Below, one piece after another: positions 1 to 5,341 of a stretch of 6,012 nucleotides of DNA. The stretch's first letter is position 1. Each line of letters starts with the position of its first letter. The notes below the pieces were generated by a model, which was given only the letters and a program-made list of their open reading frames with translations, made no database searches and was not told where the DNA came from. The translations under genes and the position numbers were made by a program. Source of the stretch: Clostridiaceae bacterium (GTDB lineage: Bacteria; Bacillota; Clostridia; Oscillospirales; Acutalibacteraceae); NCBI GenBank assembly GCA_904502215.1, contig CAJGDQ010000066.1:1-6012 (forward strand), read 5' to 3'.

Positions 1-6
1 TTTTCG

Positions 7-34
7 GTGCGTGACTTCGGTTGCGCACTTTTTT
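7..34 (+). terminator. Rho-independent terminator or leader attenuator before the XRE gene
   Basis: A 9-bp stem pairs 7-15 with 20-28, with two G-U pairs, and is closed by a TTCG loop flanked by C and G, the extra-stable cUUCGg tetraloop. A run of six T follows at 29-34. This is a textbook intrinsic terminator on the + strand. It may end an upstream gene outside the window. Because it stops only 17 nt before the XRE start codon, it may instead act as an attenuator in that gene's leader. Confidence 0.85.
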
Positions 35-51
35 AATTTCGGGGGATAAAT

Positions 52-435
52 ATGAATGAGATAAATAAAAGAATTAAGTATTATAGAAAAAGAAACGGAT
101 ATACCCAAGAAGAGCTTGCAAAAGCTATAGGAATGAAAAGCAGCACCTATGCTCAAGCCGAAAGGGAAGGTATTATAACCTGTGATTTTTTGCTTAGGGT
201 TGCTGATGCTTTAAAGGTTGACCCCGAAATTTTATTACTTGGAAAGAAACAAATCAAGGTGGTTGTTGCAAAACGAAAAAGGTCGGAGCAAACAAAAATG
301 CCTGACCCCAACAAAGTTGAAATGGATTTATCTCTTAAAGAAAAGAATATAGTTATGATTTTAAGGCAGTTTAATCAAGAACAAAGAAATGCCGTTTATG
401 AATTTATAACCCAAATAGAAAAGACCAAACCCTAG
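52..435 (+). CDS. XRE-family helix-turn-helix transcriptional regulator
   Basis: A 127-aa cytoplasmic DNA-binding protein. Residues about 6-63 form a Cro/C1-type HTH domain. It opens with a basic helix (KRIKYYRKRNG), then TQEELAKAIGM as helix 2 and the following turn, and a recognition helix around S30-E37. The helix ending VADALKVDPEILLLG is typical of the family. A basic linker (about 65-90) leads to a helical tail (about 93-125, LSLKEKNIVMILRQFNQEQR), a layout often used for dimerisation. The ATG is preceded by GGGGGA at 41-46 with good spacing. No promoter fits between the upstream terminator and the start, so transcription must begin outside the window or inside the hairpin region. The gene stands alone, convergent to the next operon, and its stop codon lies within a palindromic terminator. 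Target genes cannot be told from sequence; autoregulation is a guess. Confidence 0.93.
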   Translation: MNEINKRIKYYRKRNGYTQEELAKAIGMKSSTYAQAEREGIITCDFLLRVADALKVDPEILLLGKKQIKVVVAKRKRSEQTKMPDPNKVEMDLSLKEKNIVMILRQFNQEQRNAVYEFITQIEKTKP

Positions 436-447
436 GGTTTGGTCTTT
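420..447. terminator. Bidirectional terminator shared by convergent genes
   Basis: A perfect 28-bp palindrome centred on 433/434, with core CCCTAGGG. It is A-rich at its left end and T-rich at its right, so the folded hairpin has a U-rich side on either strand. It contains the XRE stop codon (433-435) and lies 3 nt from the stop codon of the convergent flavin reductase gene (451-453). It therefore probably terminates transcription from both sides. Confidence 0.88.
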
Positions 448-450
448 CAT

Positions 451-1068
451 TTATTCTATCGGTTCGAAATCGGAGGCGGGGTGTTTGCAAAGAGGGCATA
501 TAAAATCGGGCGGTAAGGTTTCGCCTTCATAAACATATCCGCAAATTTTGCAAACAAAGCCTTTTTTGCTTTTTGTATCGGGTTTAGGCTTAACGTTATC
601 AAAATAATATTGATAGGTCATAGATGGAGTATTATCCAAAGCCAAAGCCTCGCTAACATCTGCCAAGAAAGCAAGATGGGTTCCGCAATCAATAATATTG
701 GTTACTTTTGCGCAAATTAAAGCGTTTGAAAATTCGTTAAGATAGTATATTCCGTTGGCGCTTCGACTTTTAAAGCCGATTTCCAAAAACTTATCGGCAT
801 CTTTTCCGCTTTTAAAGCCAAAGGTTTTAAAAATGCTCATTGGCGCTTTTTGAGATAAAACGCTTATATTGAACATTTTGCTTTCGGCTATCATTTGGCA
901 GGTGAGGTTTTGCTTGTTAACGGCTATCATAATAGTTTTTGGATTATCGGTTATTTGCATAACCGTATTCAGAATGCAACCGTTATCCTTATTATCTTTT
1001 TTTGAGGAAACAACAAAAAGTCCATAGCTTAGTTTAAAAAATGCTTCATTTTGAATTAAACTACTCAA
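451..1068 (-). CDS. Flavin reductase-rubredoxin fusion (Hrb-like high-molecular-weight rubredoxin)
   Basis: A 205-aa two-domain redox protein. Residues about 8-155 match the FMN-binding flavin reductase fold, including FKLSYGLFVVSS, an NPKTIMIAVNKQNLT strand-loop and GTHLAFLADV. Residues 170-205 form a rubredoxin domain with CxxCG (Cys173, Cys176) and CPLC (Cys191, Cys194). The short spacer between the Cys pairs resembles the rubredoxin domain of rubrerythrins. In Moorella thermoacetica a fusion of this kind (Hrb) passes electrons from NADH to the flavodiiron protein FprA to reduce NO or O2. A similar role is inferred here, but no fprA is in the window. I chose TTG at 1068, because AGGAG (1082-1078) lies 9 nt upstream. 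The TTG at 1077, which would add three residues, abuts that site. The start overlaps the birA stop by 8 nt, so translation is probably coupled. Confidence 0.9.
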   Translation of the reverse strand: MSSLIQNEAFFKLSYGLFVVSSKKDNKDNGCILNTVMQITDNPKTIMIAVNKQNLTCQMIAESKMFNISVLSQKAPMSIFKTFGFKSGKDADKFLEIGFKSRSANGIYYLNEFSNALICAKVTNIIDCGTHLAFLADVSEALALDNTPSMTYQYYFDNVKPKPDTKSKKGFVCKICGYVYEGETLPPDFICPLCKHPASDFEPIE

Positions 1069-1831
1069 AAAAATCAACTCCTATACTAATTTCTCCTGAG
1101 GATAAGTATTCCTTTTCGCCATTTTTATATTCAACTAGCAAACGGCAGTTATCATCAATATCTATTGCTAAGGCTTTGCCATTGGGTGCGATTATCTCTT
1201 TTCCTAAAACAAGGCTTTTTTGCCTATAAACACTTAAAAAATCTCTTTTTTCCAAATCATTATAATATTTCAAGAAATTATTTATTATTTGGCTTATTAA
1301 CCGATTTTTAAGGTTTTCTTGTTTTTTATTAAAAACTGCACCTGCAATATCTTTTATTTCATCGGGAAAATCATTTTTTGGCATATAGGCATTTATGCCT
1401 ATTCCCAAAACGGCATAGTTAAAACTGCCGTCGGGATTTAGAGAGCCTTCGGTTAAAATTCCGCAAACCTTTTTATTGTTTATAAAAATATCGTTAACCC
1501 ATTTGATTTTTGTATCTTGAGGGCAAAGGCTTTCAATGGCAAGGCTAACCGCAACCGCCGCCGCCGCTGTTATAAGAACGCTGTTTTCGGCCTTTAACTT
1601 TGGTTTTAAAAGAATACTCATATAAATTCCTGAGTTTTGAGGAGAATGAAAGCTTCTGTTCATTCGGCCCTTGCCCGAGGTTTGACTGTTTGCGATAACG
1701 GTTAAAAATTCAGGCGAATCAGGATTTCTTTTAATATAATTATTTGTTGAATCTATTTCTTCAAAATATAATATCTCTATATTTTTTTGAAGATTTTTGT
1801 TTATTTCTAAGGGAGAGATAACATCCATCAT
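1061..1831 (-). CDS. birA: Biotin--[acetyl-CoA-carboxylase] ligase, group I (no HTH)
   Basis: A 256-aa enzyme that activates biotin with ATP and attaches it to a lysine of biotin carrier proteins such as AccB or decarboxylase/carboxylase subunits. Visible motifs, in order, are DSTNNYIKR (27-35), the ATP/biotin loop SGKGRMNRSFHSP (52-64; GRGRRGR in Escherichia coli BirA), KWVNDI (110-115, with Lys110 matching the conserved catalytic lysine), KVCGILTE (121-128) and GIGINAY. A small C-terminal domain ends SSGEISIG. There is no N-terminal winged helix, so unlike E. coli BirA it should not repress biotin genes. It is the middle gene of an operon, starting 3 nt after the C39-like gene and overlapping the flavin reductase start. 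AAGGAA (1843-1838) lies about 6-7 nt from ATG 1831; a second ATG follows immediately at 1828. No biotin carrier gene is present here. Confidence 0.95.
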   Translation of the reverse strand: MMDVISPLEINKNLQKNIEILYFEEIDSTNNYIKRNPDSPEFLTVIANSQTSGKGRMNRSFHSPQNSGIYMSILLKPKLKAENSVLITAAAAVAVSLAIESLCPQDTKIKWVNDIFINNKKVCGILTEGSLNPDGSFNYAVLGIGINAYMPKNDFPDEIKDIAGAVFNKKQENLKNRLISQIINNFLKYYNDLEKRDFLSVYRQKSLVLGKEIIAPNGKALAIDIDDNCRLLVEYKNGEKEYLSSGEISIGVDFFE

Positions 1832-1834
1832 TTA

Positions 1835-2200
1835 TTATTCCTTTATTTCCCAAAAATATTTTCTATTAGCTTTAGGAAAATCATCAAGAACTCCATGCTC
1901 GGGGTCATAAAATTTTCCTTTATAATAAAGCGACCAATGCCAACAACGAGGGGTTTCAAGACTTAAAAGGCAAACCGAGGGAAGCTCTTCCTTTTTATTG
2001 ACTGAAATTCTTTCTTTATTATATGAAATACCATAAAAATCAAATGCATTAAACATTTGATTTAAGGTGGTTTCTCTTTTTGTTCCAACAACCGAGATAA
2101 CCTCTTCAACTTCTTTTTGCGCAAGCATTGCAATAACAGCCTGACCGCATTGAAGATTATCGGGTTCATATATATGTTTGATTTTATTCGATATAGGCAT
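1835..2200 (-). CDS. Small papain/C39-like cysteine peptidase-family protein
   Basis: A 121-aa protein with no signal peptide or membrane segment, so probably cytoplasmic. It looks like a minimal C39-type papain fold. The N-terminal DNLQCGQAVIAMLA places Cys18 at the head of a helix, with Gln17 just before it. Late in the protein, CWHWSLYYKGKFYDPEHG places His88 and Asp99 with the spacing usual for the His-Asp pair of bacteriocin-processing C39 domains. A Cys18/His88/Asp99 triad is therefore plausible, but peptidase activity is inferred, not shown. There is no ABC transporter partner and no GG-leader peptide nearby. It is the first gene of the birA operon, directly after a strong promoter, with GAGAGG about 8 nt before ATG 2200. 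Its link to biotinylation or redox chemistry is unknown. Confidence 0.75.
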   Translation of the reverse strand: MPISNKIKHIYEPDNLQCGQAVIAMLAQKEVEEVISVVGTKRETTLNQMFNAFDFYGISYNKERISVNKKEELPSVCLLSLETPRCWHWSLYYKGKFYDPEHGVLDDFPKANRKYFWEIKE

Positions 2201-2228
2201 AAAATAACCTCTCAGTATTTATATGTTT

Positions 2229-2257
2229 ATTTTAAACCCATAACGGCAATAAGTCAA
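2229..2257 (-). promoter_or_regulatory. Sigma-A promoter of the C39-like/birA/flavin reductase operon
   Basis: On the minus strand, TTGACT (2257-2252) and TAAAAT (2234-2229) are separated by exactly 17 bp. This gives a start near 2222 and a leader of about 20 nt before ATG 2200. The -35 box begins just past the T-run of the coat gene terminator, so the two units are packed end to end. Confidence 0.85.
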
Positions 2258-2259
2258 TT

Positions 2260-2284
2260 AAAAAAGGCTTGGAAACCAAGCCTT
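2260..2284 (-). terminator. Rho-independent terminator of the CotF-like gene
   Basis: On the minus strand a perfect 9-bp stem (2284-2276 with 2272-2264) has a TTT loop and runs into six T (2265-2260). The stem overlaps the coat gene stop codon (2285-2283). The structure separates the coat gene from the promoter that follows. Confidence 0.9.
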
Positions 2285-2738
2285 AATACATATTATTTTT
2301 GCTCATATAATCATAGATGAGCTTTCCGTGCTCTTGTTCTTCCTTTTGGATATGGTTAAGGGTATCTCTGATGCTTGTGTCCTTAAACTCGAAAACGCAG
2401 GTGTTATAAAGAGAGGATACATGTTTCTCATCGGCTAATAAATCCGAGCAAAGATAACAGTCGGCCTCTTTATCGGGGGTATCGCCCATTCCGTAATTTT
2501 CCGAGAAATCATTTTTAAGGGTTTGAGAAGAACCGCTGTTACTTGAAGCCACAGCTCCGCTTTCTATTTGAGAAAGGGTGTTATAATGCTGTTGTTCAAC
2601 ATTGGAAAGGGAAGTAAACAACTCTTTCAACTGCGGGTCAAGGGCAATTGAAGCATACTTAGTGTATTTCTTCATACAAATTTTCTCTTGGTCCTTCATA
2701 TCCTTTAAAAGCATAGTTTCCTTTTGTGTTAATTGCAT
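2283..2738 (-). CDS. CotF-like spore coat protein, ferritin-like fold
   Basis: A 151-aa protein of the coat F family, common in spore-forming Clostridia and related to ferritin-like four-helix bundles. The N-terminal part (LTQKETMLLKDMKDQEKICMKKY) and the C-terminal part (CSDLLADEKHVSSLYNTCVFEF, then HIQKEEQEHGKLIYDYM) form two similar helix pairs. A low-complexity Ser/Gly linker (about 60-75) and a CYLC pair (Cys94, Cys97) lie between them. The pattern Glu18, Glu48-x-x-His51, Glu104, Glu134-x-x-His137 matches diiron ligand spacing. ATG 2738 is chosen over the in-frame GTG at 2747 because that GTG is part of the ribosome binding site GAGGTGA (2750-2744), 5 nt from the ATG. No clear vegetative promoter was found, which fits expression during sporulation but does not prove it. 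The coat role is inferred from family. Confidence 0.85.
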   Translation of the reverse strand: MQLTQKETMLLKDMKDQEKICMKKYTKYASIALDPQLKELFTSLSNVEQQHYNTLSQIESGAVASSNSGSSQTLKNDFSENYGMGDTPDKEADCYLCSDLLADEKHVSSLYNTCVFEFKDTSIRDTLNHIQKEEQEHGKLIYDYMSKNNMY

Positions 2739-2772
2739 AAAAATCACCTCGGGAATATTTTAACCCGAGGTG
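2739..2772 (-). terminator. Terminator hairpin after the AEC gene, overlapping the coat gene ribosome binding site
   Basis: CACCTCGGG (2772-2764, minus strand) pairs perfectly with CCCGAGGTG (2753-2745) around a 10-nt loop. The T-rich stretch ATTTTT (2744-2739) follows. It begins 6 nt after the permease stop codon and so probably ends the galT operon. The second arm contains the GAGGTG of the coat gene ribosome binding site, so in read-through RNA that site would be paired and hidden. Confidence 0.75.
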
Positions 2773-2778
2773 TTGTTA

Positions 2779-3696
2779 TTATGCGAGATGTTGAGCTAAG
2801 GTGATTAAAATTGGCATACTTATAAGGGATAAAAGGGTGCTTATAGATACCATATTAACCGAAAGCGCTGTATCGCAGGAATATTTATCTGAGAACATAG
2901 TGGTTATAGCGGCAGTTGGGGCGCTGCAGGAAATAACCGAGGATATGAGCATAGTGCCTCTAACTCCGCAAAGATACATAACCAAAAGTGCTAATAGCGG
3001 GAAGAGGAAAAGCTTTATACCAATAGCGAAAAAGCATTTGATGTTTCTAAGCCCCTCAAGTATATTGCTCTTCATTAAATGATAACCAATGATTAGCATC
3101 GGCAATGGTGTATTAAGTGAAGCAAGATAGGAAATCGGCTCGGCAATTACCTTTGGAACGGGAATTGATAACAGGAAGATAATTAGACCGATAGAAACAC
3201 CGATAACACCGGGGTTTATAAGCATTTTCTTAGGGGATAAAACCTTTTTATCGCCGCTCATTAGCAAAAGTCCATAACTCCAGATAAAGATTTGGAAAAT
3301 CGCAATATAAGAGGCTCCGTAAAAAATACCGTCATCGCCGAGTAATGCTTGTTGCAATGGGATAGACATATATCCGCAGTTGGAGAAAATAACACCAAAT
3401 TGCAAAACCTTTTGGCTTCGCTCATTCTTATCCCTTAACAAAACTCGGCTTAAAATTATAAAACCGATATGGGATAGAATGGCTATTAGGAAGCTTATTA
3501 AAAGCTTTTTAAAGGTTGTTGAATCAAACTCTCTGATAAAGGATTTGATTATAACGCAAGGGGTAACCAATAAAAGCACCATATCGGTCATAGAAGAGAT
3601 GCCTTTCTCGGTGAAAACACCTTTTTTGGTTAGGATTGCCCCGAGAAAAATCAATATAAAGAGAATAACAACCTGAGTAAAAACATTTAGAAACAT
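2779..3696 (-). CDS. AEC-family (auxin efflux carrier-like) permease
   Basis: A 305-aa integral membrane protein with about ten hydrophobic segments in two sets of five, the layout and length usual for the AEC family. Rough segments are 5-23, 38-55, 65-88, 98-118, 125-147, 160-180, 190-208, 222-243, 250-268 and 281-302. Family-typical stretches are SNCGYMSIP (105-113), NPGVIGVSIG (161-170) and SAPTAAITTMFSDKY (258-272). Bacterial members carry organic acids such as malate or other small anions; the substrate cannot be predicted here. The ATG follows the galT TAA with no gap, so translation is very likely coupled to galT. A GGAGAG lies about 10 nt upstream. It is the last gene before a terminator. 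Pairing with galT might suggest a sugar-linked substrate, but this is only a guess. Confidence 0.92.
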   Translation of the reverse strand: MFLNVFTQVVILFILIFLGAILTKKGVFTEKGISSMTDMVLLLVTPCVIIKSFIREFDSTTFKKLLISFLIAILSHIGFIILSRVLLRDKNERSQKVLQFGVIFSNCGYMSIPLQQALLGDDGIFYGASYIAIFQIFIWSYGLLLMSGDKKVLSPKKMLINPGVIGVSIGLIIFLLSIPVPKVIAEPISYLASLNTPLPMLIIGYHLMKSNILEGLRNIKCFFAIGIKLFLFPLLALLVMYLCGVRGTMLISSVISCSAPTAAITTMFSDKYSCDTALSVNMVSISTLLSLISMPILITLAQHLA

Positions 3697-5196
3697 TTAT
3701 TTAACACTCTCCGCAAATTTAAGGAAAGCCTTTTTGCCTTCTTGGTTTCTTGCAAATACACCGCATTGCTCTAAAACCTTGGAGAAAACAATGCCGATTT
3801 CTTTTTTAAGAATATCATCTATATTCTCTTGGTTTATATCATAGCGGGATATTATATCCTCTGCCCAATCGGCATGCTGAGCTAAAACCTCGGTTGAACG
3901 AAGGTCTTCACCATTTAAAATAGCCTTTGCAAGCAATGCCATTTCATTCTTAAGTCTGGCAGGAAGAACCGCAAGACCCATAACCTCAATAAGTCCGATG
4001 TTTTCTCTCTTGATATGGTGGTGTTCGGCGTGGGAATGATAAAGTCCCGAAGGATGTTCATCGGTGGTTATGTTATTGCGAAGAACCAAATCAAGCTCAA
4101 AATTCTCACCATTTTTGCGAGCTATCGGAGTTATAGTGTTATGAGGAATGCCATCGGTTTCGGCAAAGATAAAGGCTTCTTTATCAGTATAACCCTTCCA
4201 AGCATCTAATATTTTGCAAGCAAGCTCTAATAAATGGTCGCTGTTTTCAGAGCTTAGTCTTATAACCGACATAGGCCATTTAACAATACCTGCTTTAACA
4301 TCATCAAAGCCGTTAAATGAAATTTCGGTTTCAACCTCCGCCTTTGCCATGGCGAAATTATAATTTCCGCCTTGGAAATGGTCGTGGGTTAAAATGGAAC
4401 CGCCAACTATCGGAAGGTCGGCGTTAGAGCCAACAAAATAATGGGGGAAAGCTTTAACAAAATCGATGAGCTTGCGGAAGGTATCGTGGTTAATTGCCAT
4501 AGGAGAATGCTCGGAATTAAAAACGATACAGTGCTCATTATAATAAACATAAGGGGAATATTGGAAACACCAATTGCTGTTGTTAATTGTTATGGGGATT
4601 ATTCTATGATTTTGTCTTGCAGGGAAATCAAGTCTTCCTGCATATCCTTCGCATTCACGGCATAGCATACATTTTGGATAGTTATCACTATCGTTTACCT
4701 TAACGGCGTTTCTGGCTGCCGCTATTGCCTTGGGGTCTTTTTCAGGCTTGGAAAGATTGATGGTTATGTCCATATCACCATATTCGGTTGGGGATATCCA
4801 TTTAACATCCTTCTTGATTCTATATCGTCTTATATAATCACTGTTTTGGCTGAGATTATAGTAATAATCGGTTGCTTCCTTAGGAGAAAGGGCATAAAGG
4901 CGGTTGAACTCCTTTATAACCTCGCTGGGCCTTGGGAGCATTGTTGCCATAATCGCAGTATCAAATAAATCACGCTCGGTTATGCTATCGCCTATGATAT
5001 TTTTAGAAACAGCAAAATCAAGAATTTCCTTTAAGGTTTCCTCAAGGTCTATATTCTCGAAATTTTCTTCGCACTTAAAGCTATCAAGCTTTAAAAGCTC
5101 CAAAATTTTATTGGTAACAAAAATTTGGTCTTCTCTTTCGAAAAGCTTTTTTTCAAGACCATAACATATAAGTTTTTTAATGCTTTTATTAATCAT
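3697..5196 (-). CDS. galT: UDP-glucose--hexose-1-phosphate uridylyltransferase (class II GalT)
   Basis: A 499-aa cytoplasmic enzyme of the Leloir pathway. It exchanges galactose 1-phosphate with UDP-glucose to give UDP-galactose and glucose 1-phosphate. Length and sequence match the long Firmicutes-type class rather than the roughly 350-aa E. coli type. The signature SILTHDHFQGG contains His271, His273 and Gln275; by analogy with the HPH motif of class I, His273 is the likely uridylylated nucleophile. Other family stretches are CMLCRECEGYAGR, YYNEHCIVFNSEHSPM, VGSNADLPIVGG and a His-rich HSHAEHHH (388-395). ATG 5196 is chosen because GGAGGA (5208-5203) lies 7 nt upstream; in-frame extension to TTG 5220 would bury that site. 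No galK, galE or galactosidase gene is in view. It is first in a two-gene operon with the AEC permease. Confidence 0.95.
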   Translation of the reverse strand: MINKSIKKLICYGLEKKLFEREDQIFVTNKILELLKLDSFKCEENFENIDLEETLKEILDFAVSKNIIGDSITERDLFDTAIMATMLPRPSEVIKEFNRLYALSPKEATDYYYNLSQNSDYIRRYRIKKDVKWISPTEYGDMDITINLSKPEKDPKAIAAARNAVKVNDSDNYPKCMLCRECEGYAGRLDFPARQNHRIIPITINNSNWCFQYSPYVYYNEHCIVFNSEHSPMAINHDTFRKLIDFVKAFPHYFVGSNADLPIVGGSILTHDHFQGGNYNFAMAKAEVETEISFNGFDDVKAGIVKWPMSVIRLSSENSDHLLELACKILDAWKGYTDKEAFIFAETDGIPHNTITPIARKNGENFELDLVLRNNITTDEHPSGLYHSHAEHHHIKRENIGLIEVMGLAVLPARLKNEMALLAKAILNGEDLRSTEVLAQHADWAEDIISRYDINQENIDDILKKEIGIVFSKVLEQCGVFARNQEGKKAFLKFAESVK

Positions 5197-5223
5197 TATA
5201 ATTCCTCCATATCTAACCAATTA

Positions 5224-5253
5224 ATTATACAATATATAGCAGCTGTATGTCAA
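5224..5253 (-). promoter_or_regulatory. Sigma-A promoter of the galT-permease operon
   Basis: On the minus strand, perfect TTGACA (5253-5248) and perfect TATAAT (5229-5224) are separated by 18 bp. The predicted start near 5217 gives a leader of about 20 nt holding the GGAGGA ribosome binding site. Consensus boxes suggest strong or repressor-controlled expression. Confidence 0.87.
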
Positions 5254-5270
5254 CCAAGTTAGAGAGCAAA

Positions 5271-5290
5271 ATTTGTAATTATTTGTAATA
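5271..5290 (+). repeat. Tandem decamer in the galT/deacetylase intergenic region
   Basis: ATTTGTAATT (5271-5280) is followed at once by ATTTGTAATA (5281-5290), nine of ten bases identical. The copies are one helical turn apart, lie between the two divergent promoters, and touch the -35 box of the deacetylase promoter. This suggests a possible protein-binding site. AT-rich chance repetition is the alternative. Confidence 0.55.
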
Positions 5291-5317
5291 GACATTGAAA
5301 AATATATATGATATAAT
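5289..5317 (+). promoter_or_regulatory. Extended -10 promoter of the polysaccharide deacetylase gene
   Basis: TAGACA (5289-5294) and perfect TATAAT (5312-5317) are separated by 17 bp. A TG at 5309-5310 makes an extended -10. Predicted transcription starts near 5324, leaving a short leader with a near-perfect ribosome binding site. It is divergent from the galT promoter, with 35 bp between the two -35 boxes. Confidence 0.82.
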
Positions 5318-5341
5318 TACTTTACTAAGGAGGTGAAAAAG

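Noticed and set aside
1041..1229. Short + strand open frame over the birA/flavin reductase junction
   Set aside because: It lies antisense to two well-recognised genes, with no ribosome binding site of note and no recognisable protein. The same applies to the + strand frames opposite galT, the permease and the coat gene.
1061..2257. birA operon as a BirA-autoregulated biotin operon
   Set aside because: This BirA lacks the N-terminal DNA-binding domain, no biotin synthesis or transport genes are present, and no biotin operator-like palindrome was seen at the promoter.
2777..2800. Possible sporulation sigma-E or sigma-K promoter (CATAATAA, minus strand) for the coat gene
   Set aside because: The -10 match is partial and no convincing -35 partner was found. 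RNA from it would also include the masking hairpin. It is too weak to list as a feature.
5227..5248. ATACA ... TGTAT inverted repeat within the galT promoter as an operator
   Set aside because: Only five bases per arm in AT-rich DNA and no inner symmetry; chance is a sufficient explanation.
5197..5341. Riboswitch or small RNA between galT and the deacetylase
   Set aside because: The 145-bp gap is filled by two promoters with leaders of only about 20 nt, leaving no room for a structured RNA.
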